The translations under genes and the position numbers were made by a program. From positions 1 through 47,385 of the forward strand of contig NZ_JAJBZM010000001.1 of NCBI RefSeq assembly GCF_020567375.1: a stretch of 47,385 bases of DNA. Direction: 5' to 3'. Every line of letters starts with the position of its first letter. The stretch's first letter is position 1. Under the pieces are notes generated by a model that saw only the letters and a program-made list of their open reading frames with translations, did no database searches and had not been told where the DNA came from. The stretch comes from Janibacter melonis. Lineage in GTDB: Bacteria > Actinomycetota > Actinomycetes > Actinomycetales > Dermatophilaceae. Below are positions 1-8,294 of the stretch, piece by piece.

Positions 1-95
1 CCCTCGTGGGTGGGTGTAAAAGAAGAAGTCTTCGCGTCCACTGTCCAGTTCCCGAGATACGGTCGGGAAACAAACAACCGATACATCTCCATAGA
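1..95 (+). other. 23S-5S rRNA internal transcribed spacer (partial)
   Basis: The sequence directly upstream of the 5S gene has no ORF and carries a short stem at 49-55/63-69 (TTCCCGA pairing with TCGGGAA), as expected for an rRNA processing spacer. The 3' end of 23S rRNA would lie just before the window. That the spacer belongs to an rrn operon is inferred from the 5S gene that follows. Confidence 0.7.
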
Positions 96-214
96 GTTTC
101 GGCTGTCATAGCGAAGGGGAAACGCCCGGCTCCATTCCGAACCCGGAAGCTAAGCCCTTCAGCGCCGATGGTACTGCACTGGTGACGGTGTGGGAGAGTA
201 GGACGCAGCCGGAC
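96..214 (+). rRNA. rrf: 5S ribosomal RNA
   Basis: The sequence matches the actinobacterial 5S consensus: the 5' end begins GTTTCGG, the core contains CATTCCGAACCCGGAAGCTA and CGCCGATGGTACTGC, and the 3' part contains GGGAGAGTAGGACGC. The ends pair as the terminal helix with one bulge. It is the last gene of an rRNA operon, whose 16S and 23S genes lie outside the window. The ends are placed by helix pairing and could move by 1-3 nt. Confidence 0.95.
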
Positions 215-223
215 AACCATTCA

Positions 224-242
224 CCACCCCCATTGCGGGTGG
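224..242 (+). terminator. Hairpin just after 5S rRNA
   Basis: CCACCC at 224-229 pairs with GGGTGG at 237-242 around a 7-nt loop, ten bases after the 5S end. It is either a processing stem or the first of two tandem rrn terminators. It has no T-tract, which is common for GC-rich actinobacteria. Confidence 0.55.
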
Positions 243-243
243 A

Positions 244-309
244 CAAGAAACGCCCCGCGAGACCCCTTCTTCTTCACGAAGAAGCGATGGTCTTGCCGGG
301 CGTTTCTTG
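244..309 (+). terminator. Large rrn operon terminator hairpin
   Basis: Bases 244-264 pair with 289-309 over 21 positions with one C:C mismatch and one G:T pair. The loop holds a second small stem (269-273 with 280-284). It lies between 5S rRNA and the first protein gene and ends only 55 bases before that gene's start. It is most simply the rrn operon terminator. Confidence 0.75.
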
Positions 310-363
310 CATGTCCGGGCCACGGCTAGTCTGAAGGCCCCAGGTAGACGAAGGAGTGAGCTG

Positions 364-1425
364 GTGAGCGATCAGCGGCGTGAAGGCGGTCCCGAGCGAG
401 GTCGAGGCGATCGGGACGGCGGGCCGCGCGGAGCCGGCGGCGGTCGACCCAGCAGCGGCCGACCCGGAGGCGGACGGCCTGGCAGCGGCCGACCCAGCAG
501 TGGTCGGCCCGGTGGCGACCGACCGGGCTCGGATCGTCGCGGACGCGACGACCAGGGCCGGGGTCGTGACAGCCGCACGGGCGCAGACCGCCCGGGTGGC
601 CGTGACGCCCAGCGTGATCGCGACGGTCGTCCCTCTCGCGGAGGGGCGGACCGCGACGCACGGGAGAGCGGCCCTCGTCTCGTGCCCAAGCAGGGGCGCA
701 GGCCCGAGCCGGCCATCGACGACGACGTCACCGGTGGCGAGCTCGACCGCTCCGTGCGCGGTCAGCTGCGCACCCTGAGCAAGGAGAACGCCGAAGGGGT
801 GGCCCAGCACCTCGTCATGGTGGCCCGTCGCCTCGAGGAGGAGGACTACGTCGGAGCTCTCGCGCACGCCGAGACGGTCGTGCGTCGTGCCGGCCGGGTG
901 CCCGCGGCTCGTGAGGCCCTCGGCTTCGTCGCGTACCGCTCCGGCGACTACGCCCGTGCGCTCACCGAGTTCCGCACGGTGCGCCGGCTCAGCGGGTCCT
1001 CCCACCTCCTGCCCCTCATGGTCGACTGCGAGCGTGGTCTCGGACGGCCCGAGCGAGCCCTGGAGCTGCTCCGCTCCCCGGAGGCTCGTGCGCTCGGCCC
1101 GGAGGACCAGGTCGAGATGCTCATCATCGGCTCCGGCATCCGTCGCGACATGGGCGCGCCCCAGGCTGCGGTGCTCGCCCTCCAGGGCAAGCTCGCCGGA
1201 CCGCCCCGCCCGTGGTCGGCCCGTCTCTACTACGCCTACGCGGACGCCCTGCTCGACGCCGGCCGTCGTGACGAGGCTCGTGAGTGGTTCGGCAAGGCAG
1301 CCGTCGCCGACGCCGACGGCGAGACCGACGCCGCGGAGCGCCTCGACGAGCTCGACGGCATCCAGGTCATCGAGGACGGTGTCGAGGCCGGCGTCGAGGT
1401 CGACGAGGACAGCTCGCCGGCATGA
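364..1425 (+). CDS. TPR-type protein with Arg/Gly-rich disordered N-terminus
   Basis: This 353-residue protein has two parts. Roughly the first 115 residues are low complexity, rich in Arg, Gly, Ser and Asp, with repeated GRP(G/S)SGRPGG-like units, and are probably disordered. The rest is helical and resembles tetratricopeptide repeats (for example YVGALAHAETVVRRAG and GDYARALTEFRTV). The GTG at 364 is chosen because AAGGAG at 351-356 lies 7 nt upstream; a TTG at 307 would fall inside the terminator hairpin. The stop overlaps the ATG of the next gene (ATGA). Position and type match Rv1691 of M. tuberculosis. A protein-protein scaffold role is inferred; the function is unknown. Confidence 0.85.
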   Translation: MSDQRREGGPERGRGDRDGGPRGAGGGRPSSGRPGGGRPGSGRPSSGRPGGDRPGSDRRGRDDQGRGRDSRTGADRPGGRDAQRDRDGRPSRGGADRDARESGPRLVPKQGRRPEPAIDDDVTGGELDRSVRGQLRTLSKENAEGVAQHLVMVARRLEEEDYVGALAHAETVVRRAGRVPAAREALGFVAYRSGDYARALTEFRTVRRLSGSSHLLPLMVDCERGLGRPERALELLRSPEARALGPEDQVEMLIIGSGIRRDMGAPQAAVLALQGKLAGPPRPWSARLYYAYADALLDAGRRDEAREWFGKAAVADADGETDAAERLDELDGIQVIEDGVEAGVEVDEDSSPA

Positions 1426-2429
1426 CCGACGCGCGTCCCCTCGTCGAGCGGTACGACGCACTCATCTGCGACCTCGACGGGGTGGTCTACAAGGGCGCGA
1501 TCGCCGTGCCGCACGCGGTGGACGTCCTCGAGTCGCTGCGCCAGCCGGTCGTCTACGCGACGAACAACGCCTCGCGCACACCGGCTGACGTCGCGGCGCA
1601 CCTGCGGGAGCTAGGGCTCAGCGCTCTGGACGACGCCGTCGTCACGAGCTCCACCGCCGCCGCGGGAGTGCTGGCCGTAGAGCTCGACCCGGGAGCCCTG
1701 GTGCTCGCGGTCGGGGGTCCTGGGGTCGCGGACGCGCTGACCGCTGCCGGGCTCGTCCCCGTGGCGCCGTCGGCTCGTGCAGGACGGCACGTCGCCGCGG
1801 TCGTGCAGGGCTACGGCCCCGACGTCACGGCCGCGGACCTCGCCGAGGCTGCCTACGCGATCCAGGACGGCGCACGCTGGGTCGCGACGAACGTCGACCG
1901 GACGCTGCCCACCGATCGCGGTGTCGCCCCGGGCAACGGCTCGCTCGTCGGTGCCGTCCGTCTGGCCGTCGACGTCGAGCCCGAGGTGATGGGCAAGCCC
2001 GCCGCCCCGATGTACACGATCGCTGCCCGGTCCCTCGAGATCTCGCCCGACCGGGTGCTCGCCGTCGGCGACCGGCTCGAGACAGATCTCGGCGGGGCCG
2101 TGGCTGCTGGTACGGCTGGTCTGCTCGTCCTCACCGGTGTCCACGGGTGGGCCGATGCCGCTGCAGCCGGGCCGTCCACCCGGCCGGACCACGTCGTCGA
2201 GGACCTGCGCGGCCTGCTCGAGCCCTACCCCTACGGACGCGTGGAGGACGGCCGGCATCACCGGGGCTCGGCCGTGGCTGCCGTCCACGGCGGCGAGCTG
2301 CATGTCGAGGGCGACGGGGTCGACGCGCTCCGCGCCGCGCTCGACGCGATCTGGGCCGCTCGAGACGCAGGAGCGAGCGAGCAGTGGTGCCGGGACTCCA
2401 TGGCCGAGCTCGTCGGTACCGCGGGGTAG
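1422..2429 (+). CDS. HAD-IIA family phosphatase (NagD-like; Rv1692-type)
   Basis: This is a 335-residue haloacid dehalogenase superfamily hydrolase of the NagD/IIA class. The catalytic motif I, DLDGVVY, has the nucleophile at D17 and the acid/base at D19. Motif II is in YATNNASRT near residue 50, and the late motifs (GKP, then GDRLETDLGGA) lie at about residues 188-225. A roughly 70-residue extension follows the HAD core. The M. tuberculosis protein at the equivalent position, Rv1692, is reported to hydrolyse glycerol 3-phosphate, so a similar small phosphoester is a likely substrate here; this is inferred from synteny. The ATG overlaps the upstream stop by 4 nt, so translation is probably coupled. 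Confidence 0.88.
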   Translation: MTDARPLVERYDALICDLDGVVYKGAIAVPHAVDVLESLRQPVVYATNNASRTPADVAAHLRELGLSALDDAVVTSSTAAAGVLAVELDPGALVLAVGGPGVADALTAAGLVPVAPSARAGRHVAAVVQGYGPDVTAADLAEAAYAIQDGARWVATNVDRTLPTDRGVAPGNGSLVGAVRLAVDVEPEVMGKPAAPMYTIAARSLEISPDRVLAVGDRLETDLGGAVAAGTAGLLVLTGVHGWADAAAAGPSTRPDHVVEDLRGLLEPYPYGRVEDGRHHRGSAVAAVHGGELHVEGDGVDALRAALDAIWAARDAGASEQWCRDSMAELVGTAG

Positions 2430-2483
2430 CGTGATCGCACGACGTGCCCGCCCGGGTGCCGCGACCGACGAAGGAGATGACCG

Positions 2484-3329
2484 GTGGATCCCGCTCGACA
2501 GCTCGTACACCTCTCGCTGACGGTGGCGGACGGGGTGCTCTCCCGCACCCTCGACGTCGTCCGACTCGTCGACGGCCTGCTCGTCTCGGGCGCCCAGGCC
2601 AACGCCGCCTCGTCCCGGGAGCAGTCCGTGCGACGCTGGCCGGAAGAGGAGCAGGGCGACCTCGCGGGGGCGTCGGCGGCGCTGCGGACCCGCATCGAGC
2701 CCTCCTCTGCCAGTGCCGACGGGTCGGCGCGACCGGCCCGACCGGTCCGCACCCCGGCGCGGCGCGCCGCCACGACGACGAGCTCGAGCACCCCCCGGCG
2801 GGCTCGGGCGGCGGCGACGACCCCGGCGAAGACGACGACGCCGAAGACGACGACGCCGAAGACGACGACGCCGAAGACGACGACGCCGAAGAAGAGCACG
2901 GCCAGGAAGAGCACGGCCCAGAAGAGCGCTGCGACGACGACCAGCCCGGCCACGCCGTCGACGAAGAGCACCGCGAAGAAGAGCTCTGCCACGAAGAGCA
3001 CTGCGAAGAAGGCTCCGGCGTCGGCGACCACCCCGGCGAAGTCCACCCCGGCCAAGCGCTCCGCCTCGAAGGCGTCGGCGACGACGTCCACGGCGAACCG
3101 TCCCGCGAAGAAGGCTCCGGCGACCAAGGCCGCCTCGACGAAGGCCACCTCCACGAAGGCCTCGACGTCGACGGCCCCCACCACGAAGACCGGGGCGGGC
3201 GCGCCCCCTTCGTCCGCCGCGGCGACGGCCTCCTCCGCACCCAGCACCCCCAGCACCTCCACCCCCAGCACCTCCACGACCACGACCTCGTCGGCCGCCC
3301 CGTCGACGGGTGCCGACAGCCAGGCATGA
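2484..3329 (+). CDS. Lys/Ala/Thr/Pro-rich low-complexity protein, histone H1-like tail
   Basis: This 281-residue protein has an N-terminal segment of about 75 residues with normal composition. A long basic tail rich in Lys, Ala, Thr, Ser and Pro follows, including four tandem TTTPK units and many KKAPA/KSTA/KAST-like repeats. Such tails resemble histone H1 and the C-terminal tail of mycobacterial HU, so nucleic-acid binding is possible but not shown. AAGGAG at 2471-2476 is 7 nt before the GTG. A TAGCGT box at 2427-2432 could be an extra promoter. The stop overlaps the next ATG by 4 nt. The other forward frame across the gene is also open (to 3541), but start, RBS and codon use favour this frame. 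Confidence 0.72.
   Translation: MDPARQLVHLSLTVADGVLSRTLDVVRLVDGLLVSGAQANAASSREQSVRRWPEEEQGDLAGASAALRTRIEPSSASADGSARPARPVRTPARRAATTTSSSTPRRARAAATTPAKTTTPKTTTPKTTTPKTTTPKKSTARKSTAQKSAATTTSPATPSTKSTAKKSSATKSTAKKAPASATTPAKSTPAKRSASKASATTSTANRPAKKAPATKAASTKATSTKASTSTAPTTKTGAGAPPSSAAATASSAPSTPSTSTPSTSTTTTSSAAPSTGADSQA
2833..2892 (+). repeat. 15-bp tandem repeat encoding TTTPK x4
   Basis: Four near-identical 15-bp units (ACGACGACGCCGAAG) occur in tandem inside the Lys-rich gene. In the gene's frame each encodes Thr-Thr-Thr-Pro-Lys. Because the unit is a multiple of three, copy-number change would keep the frame. Confidence 0.8.
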
Positions 3330-3541
3330 GCTCGCACCCGGTGCCGGGGCCGCCGACGCCACGGCCGCCCGGCGTGCCGAGCCCGGCCGACGTCGCCCCG
3401 CCCGGTGAGGGAGACGCCGCCGTCGACGCGGCGCTGGCCGATCTCGACGCCGCCGACCCGGCCGATCTCGACGCGGTGCTCTCGAGCGCCGAGTCGGTGC
3501 TCGCGACCCTGCAGCACCGGCTGCGCGACATCGGTGACTGA
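3326..3541 (+). CDS. Small conserved-position hypothetical protein (Rv1693-like)
   Basis: This 71-residue ORF starts at an ATG that overlaps the upstream stop (ATGA) and ends inside the tlyA start region. The first half is Pro-rich. The second half is acidic and helical ([18 protein letters not shown], then SAESVLATLQHRLRDIGD). M. tuberculosis has a small protein (Rv1693) at the same place between the HAD phosphatase and tlyA, which supports it as real. Its function is unknown. The helix-forming end might mediate binding to a partner; that is speculation. Confidence 0.7.
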   Translation: MSSHPVPGPPTPRPPGVPSPADVAPPGEGDAAVDAALADLDAADPADLDAVLSSAESVLATLQHRLRDIGD

Positions 3542-4385
3542 GCCGACGAGCCCAGCCGACGCGCGGCTCGACGTCGCGCTCGTCGCCCGGGGGCTGGCCC
3601 GGTCCCGTGGTCAGGCGGCCGATCTCGTCGCGCGCGGCGCCGTGACCGTCGCCGGTCGGCCCGCCACGAAGGTCTCCCTGCGGGTCCGCGCCGACGAGGA
3701 GATCCTCGTCGAGGGCGACGACGCCCGCCTCGTGAGCCGAGCCGCGCACAAGCTGCAGGGCGCCTTCACCACCTTCGGGCCGCAGGGCTGGCAGGTGACC
3801 TCGGCTCGCTGCCTCGACCTCGGGGCGTGCACCGGGGGCTTCACCCAGGTGCTCCTCGAGCAGGGGGCCGCCGAGGTCCTCGCGCTCGACGTCGGGCACG
3901 ACCAGCTCGACCCCGAGATCGCCGCGGACCCCCGGGTCGTCGACCTCAGCGGGACCACCGTGCGCGGCCTCGTCCCCGCGGACATCGACGGACGGGTCGA
4001 CCGGGTCGTCGCCGATCTCAGCTTCATCTCCCTGCGCCTGGCGCTGACCGCCGTCCGTGACTGCCTCGACGGCGCGGGCGAGGCGATGCTCCTCGTCAAG
4101 CCGCAGTTCGAGGTCGGACGCGCCCGGCTCGGCAAGCACGGGGTCGTCACCGACCCCCGAGCACGGGCCGACGCCCTGCACGGCGTCCTCACCGACGCCG
4201 CGGAGCTCGGCCTGGGCGTCCTCGGCATCGCGCAGAGCCCGATCGCCGGGGGAGTGGGCAACGTCGAGTACCTGCTGTGGCTGAGCGCGCGGGCCGACGT
4301 CGGCATGCCGTGGCAGGCTCAGCTCGAGCAGGTCGCCGCCCTCACCGGCACCCGTACCCGCACCGACACGAAGGGAGCCCGATGA
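3534..4385 (+). CDS. tlyA: TlyA family rRNA 2'-O-methyltransferase
   Basis: The protein has 283 residues. An S4 RNA-binding domain occupies about residues 10-65 (LDVALVARGLARSRGQAADL), and a FtsJ/RrmJ-like methyltransferase domain follows, with the S-adenosylmethionine motif DLGACTGG at residues 95-102 and the conserved VADLSFISL segment. TlyA proteins 2'-O-methylate C1409 of 16S and/or C1920 of 23S rRNA using S-adenosylmethionine; loss gives capreomycin resistance in mycobacteria. The N-terminal extension with an S4 domain suggests the longer, two-target type (TlyA-II), which is inferred. The GTG at 3534 overlaps the preceding gene by 8 nt. The stop overlaps the NAD kinase ATG. Confidence 0.93.
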   Translation: MTEPTSPADARLDVALVARGLARSRGQAADLVARGAVTVAGRPATKVSLRVRADEEILVEGDDARLVSRAAHKLQGAFTTFGPQGWQVTSARCLDLGACTGGFTQVLLEQGAAEVLALDVGHDQLDPEIAADPRVVDLSGTTVRGLVPADIDGRVDRVVADLSFISLRLALTAVRDCLDGAGEAMLLVKPQFEVGRARLGKHGVVTDPRARADALHGVLTDAAELGLGVLGIAQSPIAGGVGNVEYLLWLSARADVGMPWQAQLEQVAALTGTRTRTDTKGAR

Positions 4386-5296
4386 GCACGCGCCGCATCC
4401 TCCTCGTCGCCCACCCCGGCCGGCCGGAGGCGCTCGAGATCGCCGGCCAGGTCATCGACCGCCTGCGCGAGGCGGGCATCGAGGTGGCTCTGCCCACGGG
4501 AGAGCTCCTCGACGGACCCCTCGGCCGTGACCACGACGTCGTGCCCGCCGATGCCGACCAGCCCGGGGGCTGCGCGGCCGGCGTCGAGCTCGTCGTCGTC
4601 CTCGGCGGCGACGGCACGATCCTGCGCGGCGCCGAGATCGCCCGGGGGAGCGAGGCGCCCCTGCTCGGGGTCAACCTCGGCCACGTGGGCTTCCTCGCCG
4701 AGGCCGAGCGCGACGACCTCGAGGCGACCGTCGAGCACATCGTGCGGCGCGCCTACACCGTCGAGGAGCGGATGGCCCTCGAGGTCACCGGGACTCTCGA
4801 CGGCGAGCTGCTGTGCAGCAGCTGGGCGCTCAACGAGGTGACGGTCGAGAAGGCCTCGCGCGAGCGGATGCTCACCCTCACGGTCGAGATCGACGGCCGT
4901 CCGCTGTCGACGTGGGGCTGCGACGGCGTCGTCATGGCGACCCCCACGGGCTCGACCGCCTACGCCTTCAGCGCCGGCGGTCCGGTCGTGTGGCCAGGTG
5001 TCGAGGCCGTCCTCGTCGTGCCGATCAGCGCCCACGCCCTCTTCGCCCGGCCGCTCGTCCTCGCCCCGCAGGCCCACCTCGCCGTCGACCTCGTCGCCGG
5101 CACCGAGGGTCACGGGGTGCTGTGGTGCGACGGTCGTCGGGCCGTCGACCTGCCCCCGGGCGCTCGGGTCGAGGTGACCCGCTCCAGCGTGCCGGTGCGC
5201 CTCGCCCGCCTCACGAGCTCGCCCTTCACCGACCGGCTCGTCGCGAAGTTCGACCTCAGCGTCGCCGGCTGGCGAGGACGGCAGAGCGCGCAGTGA
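4382..5296 (+). CDS. nadK: NAD kinase
   Basis: This 304-residue ATP- or polyphosphate-dependent NAD kinase makes NADP+ from NAD+ in the cytosol. The diagnostic GGDGT is at residues 75-79, followed by GVNLGHVGFL, NEVTVEK and the NAD-binding TPTGSTAYAFSAGGP loop. The length is typical of actinobacterial enzymes (about 300 aa). The ATG overlaps the tlyA stop by 4 nt and the stop overlaps the recN GTG, so the three are one translational chain. The order tlyA-nadK-recN is the same as Rv1694-Rv1696. Confidence 0.96.
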   Translation: MSTRRILLVAHPGRPEALEIAGQVIDRLREAGIEVALPTGELLDGPLGRDHDVVPADADQPGGCAAGVELVVVLGGDGTILRGAEIARGSEAPLLGVNLGHVGFLAEAERDDLEATVEHIVRRAYTVEERMALEVTGTLDGELLCSSWALNEVTVEKASRERMLTLTVEIDGRPLSTWGCDGVVMATPTGSTAYAFSAGGPVVWPGVEAVLVVPISAHALFARPLVLAPQAHLAVDLVAGTEGHGVLWCDGRRAVDLPPGARVEVTRSSVPVRLARLTSSPFTDRLVAKFDLSVAGWRGRQSAQ

Positions 5297-7038
5297 TCGA
5301 GGAGATCCGCATCCGTGACCTCGGGGTCATCGAGGAGGCGACGGTCTCGCTCCACCCGGGGCTCACCGTGCTCACCGGTGAGACCGGGGCCGGCAAGACG
5401 ATGTTCGTCTCGAGCATCGAGCTGCTCCTCGGCTCGCGCGCCGACGCGGCCCTCGTGCGCACCGGGGCGCAGGAGGCCGCGATCGACGCGGTCCTCGAGG
5501 TCGCCGACCCCGAGCTGGCGCGCGCCGCGGACGACGCCGGCGCCTCGGTCGAGGACGGCGAGCTCACCGTGAGCCGTGTCCTGCGCTCGACCGGACGCAG
5601 CCGGGCCTACGCCGGCGGGCGGACCGTGCCCGTCGGCACGCTCGGCGAGATCACCCAGGGCCTCGTCGCCCTGCACGGCCAGGCCGACCAGTGGCGGCTG
5701 CGCCAGAGCGCCCAGCACCGCGAGGTGCTCGACGCCTACGGCGGCGACCCGGTGCGGGAGGCAGCGACCGCCTTCGCGAAGGCGCGGCGGGCCTGGGTCG
5801 ACGCGCGCCGTGAGCTCGACGAGCTGACGACGAGCGAGCAGGCCCGGGCGCAGGAGCTCGACGCCCTCACCTACCAGCTCGAGCAGGTCGACGCCGTCGA
5901 CCCCCGCCCGGGCGAGGACCTCGAGCTGCGCGCCGAGAGCGAGCGCCTGGCCCACGCCGACGACCTGCGTCTGGGCTCCGCCCGGGCCCATGCCGCCCTC
6001 GCCGACGGCGAGCTGCCGGAGCGACCCGACACCCTCGCCCTGCTCGCCACCGCGGAGCAGTCGCTCGGCCCGCTCGTCGACGCCGACCCCGGGCTGGCCC
6101 CCTTGCGCGACCGTCTCGTCGAGCTGCGCGCGCTCGTCGCCGACGTCGCCGCTGATCTCAGCTCCTACTCGGCCTCCATCGAGGTCGACCCCGCCCGGCT
6201 CGACGCCGTGCACACCCGCCGGGCCGCCCTCACCGAGCTCACCCGGCGCTACGGGGGCGACGTCGACGCGGTGCTCGCCCGTCGTGACCGCTCCCGCGCC
6301 CGCGTCCTCGAGCTGCAGCAGGCCGACGACCGTCTCGGTGGCATGGCCGAGCAGGTCGAGTCCGCGGCCGCCGAGGTCGCCCGCCGCGCTGCCCACCTCA
6401 CCGCGGCCCGCACGGCCGCGGCCGAGCGGCTCGGCGCCCGCGTGCAGGAGGAGCTGCGCCGCCTCGGCATGCCCCAGGCGGTCGTCGAGGTCTCGGTGAC
6501 GCCGACGACGGGCGACGGTCCGGACAGCGTCCCGGCCGCCGATCTCGAGCCGGGGGATCGGGTCGTCGTCGGCGCCCACGGCGTCGACGTCGTCGAGATC
6601 CGCCTCTCCGCCAACCCCGGCAGCCCGGCCCGTCCAGTCACCCAGGCCGCGTCGGGCGGAGAGCTCTCCCGGATCATGCTCGCCCTCGAGGTCGCCGTCG
6701 CCGACGCGGGCGCCAGCGTGCCCACCTTCGTCTTCGACGAGGTCGACGCCGGCGTCGGCGGCAAGGCCGGGATCGACGTCGGCGCCCGCCTGCAGGCCCT
6801 GGCCCGCAACGCCCAGGTGCTCGTCGTCACCCACCTCGCCCAGGTCGCCGCCCACGCCGACCGCCATCTCGTCGTGCGCAAGTCGACCGACGGCGAGGTG
6901 ACGTCGAGCGACGTCAGCGAGGTGAGCGGCGAGGACCGCCTCGCCGAGCTCGCGCGGATGATGGGCGGGGCCGGCACCTCCGCCGGTCTGCGCCACGCCG
7001 AGGAGCTGCTCGACGCCTGCCGCCGTCCCGCAGGGTGA
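5293..7038 (+). CDS. recN: DNA repair protein RecN
   Basis: This SMC-like ATPase of 581 residues acts early in double-strand break repair. Walker A (GETGAGKT) is at residues 29-36. The ABC signature SGGELSRIM begins at residue 454 and Walker B (FVFDEVDAGVGG) has its acidic pair at D482-E483. The middle is an Ala/Arg/Glu-rich coiled coil. The GTG overlaps the nadK stop (GTGA). I saw no obvious LexA-type box upstream, as expected for a gene inside an operon. Confidence 0.96.
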   Translation: MIEEIRIRDLGVIEEATVSLHPGLTVLTGETGAGKTMFVSSIELLLGSRADAALVRTGAQEAAIDAVLEVADPELARAADDAGASVEDGELTVSRVLRSTGRSRAYAGGRTVPVGTLGEITQGLVALHGQADQWRLRQSAQHREVLDAYGGDPVREAATAFAKARRAWVDARRELDELTTSEQARAQELDALTYQLEQVDAVDPRPGEDLELRAESERLAHADDLRLGSARAHAALADGELPERPDTLALLATAEQSLGPLVDADPGLAPLRDRLVELRALVADVAADLSSYSASIEVDPARLDAVHTRRAALTELTRRYGGDVDAVLARRDRSRARVLELQQADDRLGGMAEQVESAAAEVARRAAHLTAARTAAAERLGARVQEELRRLGMPQAVVEVSVTPTTGDGPDSVPAADLEPGDRVVVGAHGVDVVEIRLSANPGSPARPVTQAASGGELSRIMLALEVAVADAGASVPTFVFDEVDAGVGGKAGIDVGARLQALARNAQVLVVTHLAQVAAHADRHLVVRKSTDGEVTSSDVSEVSGEDRLAELARMMGGAGTSAGLRHAEELLDACRRPAG

Positions 7039-7096
7039 GGCCGCACACCCTCGCCCTGCGCGCGCGAGCCTGGACGGGCACGGTCCCCCTTCGTGG

Positions 7097-7102
7097 GACG
7101 AT
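7097..7102 (+). promoter_or_regulatory. Putative -10 box (GACGAT) for leaderless steA-like mRNA
   Basis: GACGAT ends 7 nt before the ATG at 7110 and fits the GANNNT/TANNNT pattern seen before other genes in this window. It supports the ATG at 7110 over the in-frame ATG at 7101, which overlaps the box. Confidence 0.45.
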
Positions 7103-7109
7103 GCCCGGG

Positions 7110-8294
7110 ATGACGCTGCGCCCGAACCGATCTCGCTCCCGTGACGTGGACCCCTCCGGTCTGCACGGCACGGTGCGGGTCGACCGCCGCACGAAGAACC
7201 TCACGAAGCGGCTGCGCCCCGGCGACATCGCCGTCATCGACCACGAGGACATCGACCGCGTGAGCGGCGAGGCCCTCGTCGCGTGCCGACCGGCAGCCGT
7301 CGTCAACGCCTCGCCGTCGATCACCGGGCGCTACCCGAACCTCGGTCCCCAGGTCATCGTCGACGCCGGCATCCCGCTGCTCGACGACGTCGGCAGCGAC
7401 GTGCTCGACCAGGTGAGCGAGGGCGACGAGGGGCAGGTCGTCGACGGGGTGCTGCGCTGCGGCGACGTCGAGATCCCCGGAACGCTCCTCACGAGCAGCG
7501 GAGTGGCCGACGCGATGGTCGCCGCGCGCGCCGGCCTCACCACCCAGCTCGAGGCCTTCGCCGAGAACACGATGGAGTACATGCTCAAGGAGCGCGACCT
7601 CCTCTTCGACGGCGTCGGCATCCCCGACGTGCGCACGGACTTCACCGACCGGCACGCTCTCGTCGTGGTCCGCGGCTACCACTACAAGGAAGACCTGCAG
7701 GCGCTGCGCCACTACATCCGCGAGTACAAGCCGGTGCTCATCGGCGTCGACGGCGGCGCCGACGCGCTCCTCGAGCTCGGGCTGCGCCCCGACATGATCG
7801 TCGGCGACATGGACTCGGTCTCCGACGCGACGCTCACGTGCGGCGCCGAGGTCGTCGTCCACGCCTACCGCGACGGCCGCGCGCCCGGCGTCGAGCGGGT
7901 CGAGCAGCTCGGCGTCGAGGACTTCGTCGTCTTCCCCGCGACCGGCACGAGCGAGGACATCGCGATGCTCCTCGCCGACGACTGCGGGGCCAGCCTCATC
8001 GTGGCCGTCGGCACCCACGCCACCCTCGTCGAGTTCCTCGACAAGGGGCGGGCGGGGATGTCGAGCACCTTCCTCACCCGGCTGCGGGTGGGCGGCAAGC
8101 TCATCGACGCGAAGGGGGTGAGCCGGCTCTACCGGAGCAGGATCTCCGCCTGGTCGATCGTCGGGCTCGCACTCGTCGGGCTGCTCGCGGTGCTCGTCGC
8201 GATGTCCGCCACGCCCACCGGGCGTGCTCTGCTCCAGATCATCGGTGCCTGGTGGGACGACCTCTGGGCCGCACTCTCGGGGATCGTCACATGA
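7110..8294 (+). CDS. steA: SteA-like cytokinetic-ring associated protein
   Basis: The protein has 394 residues from the ATG at 7110. The middle resembles thiamin pyrophosphokinase catalytic domains (GVDGGADALLELGL near 212 and GDMDS near 232), and a single C-terminal membrane helix lies at about 347-372, leaving a short tail outside. This architecture and the position after recN match Corynebacterium glutamicum SteA (Rv1697 in M. tuberculosis). SteA acts with SteB at the division site and influences cell-wall hydrolysis by RipA. The catalytic role of the TPK-like domain is unclear. The stop overlaps the next ATG (ATGA). The 72-nt gap after recN is the only real break in the chain up to this point. 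Confidence 0.88.
   Translation: MTLRPNRSRSRDVDPSGLHGTVRVDRRTKNLTKRLRPGDIAVIDHEDIDRVSGEALVACRPAAVVNASPSITGRYPNLGPQVIVDAGIPLLDDVGSDVLDQVSEGDEGQVVDGVLRCGDVEIPGTLLTSSGVADAMVAARAGLTTQLEAFAENTMEYMLKERDLLFDGVGIPDVRTDFTDRHALVVVRGYHYKEDLQALRHYIREYKPVLIGVDGGADALLELGLRPDMIVGDMDSVSDATLTCGAEVVVHAYRDGRAPGVERVEQLGVEDFVVFPATGTSEDIAMLLADDCGASLIVAVGTHATLVEFLDKGRAGMSSTFLTRLRVGGKLIDAKGVSRLYRSRISAWSIVGLALVGLLAVLVAMSATPTGRALLQIIGAWWDDLWAALSGIVT

Noticed and set aside
307-363. TTG at 307 as start of the TPR protein
   Set aside because: It lies inside the rrn terminator hairpin and lacks a ribosome site; GTG at 364 has AAGGAG 7 nt upstream.
1611-4181. 856-codon open frame on the minus strand
   Set aside because: It is antisense to several well-supported genes and its translation is Arg/Gly-rich low complexity; such frames are expected at this G+C.
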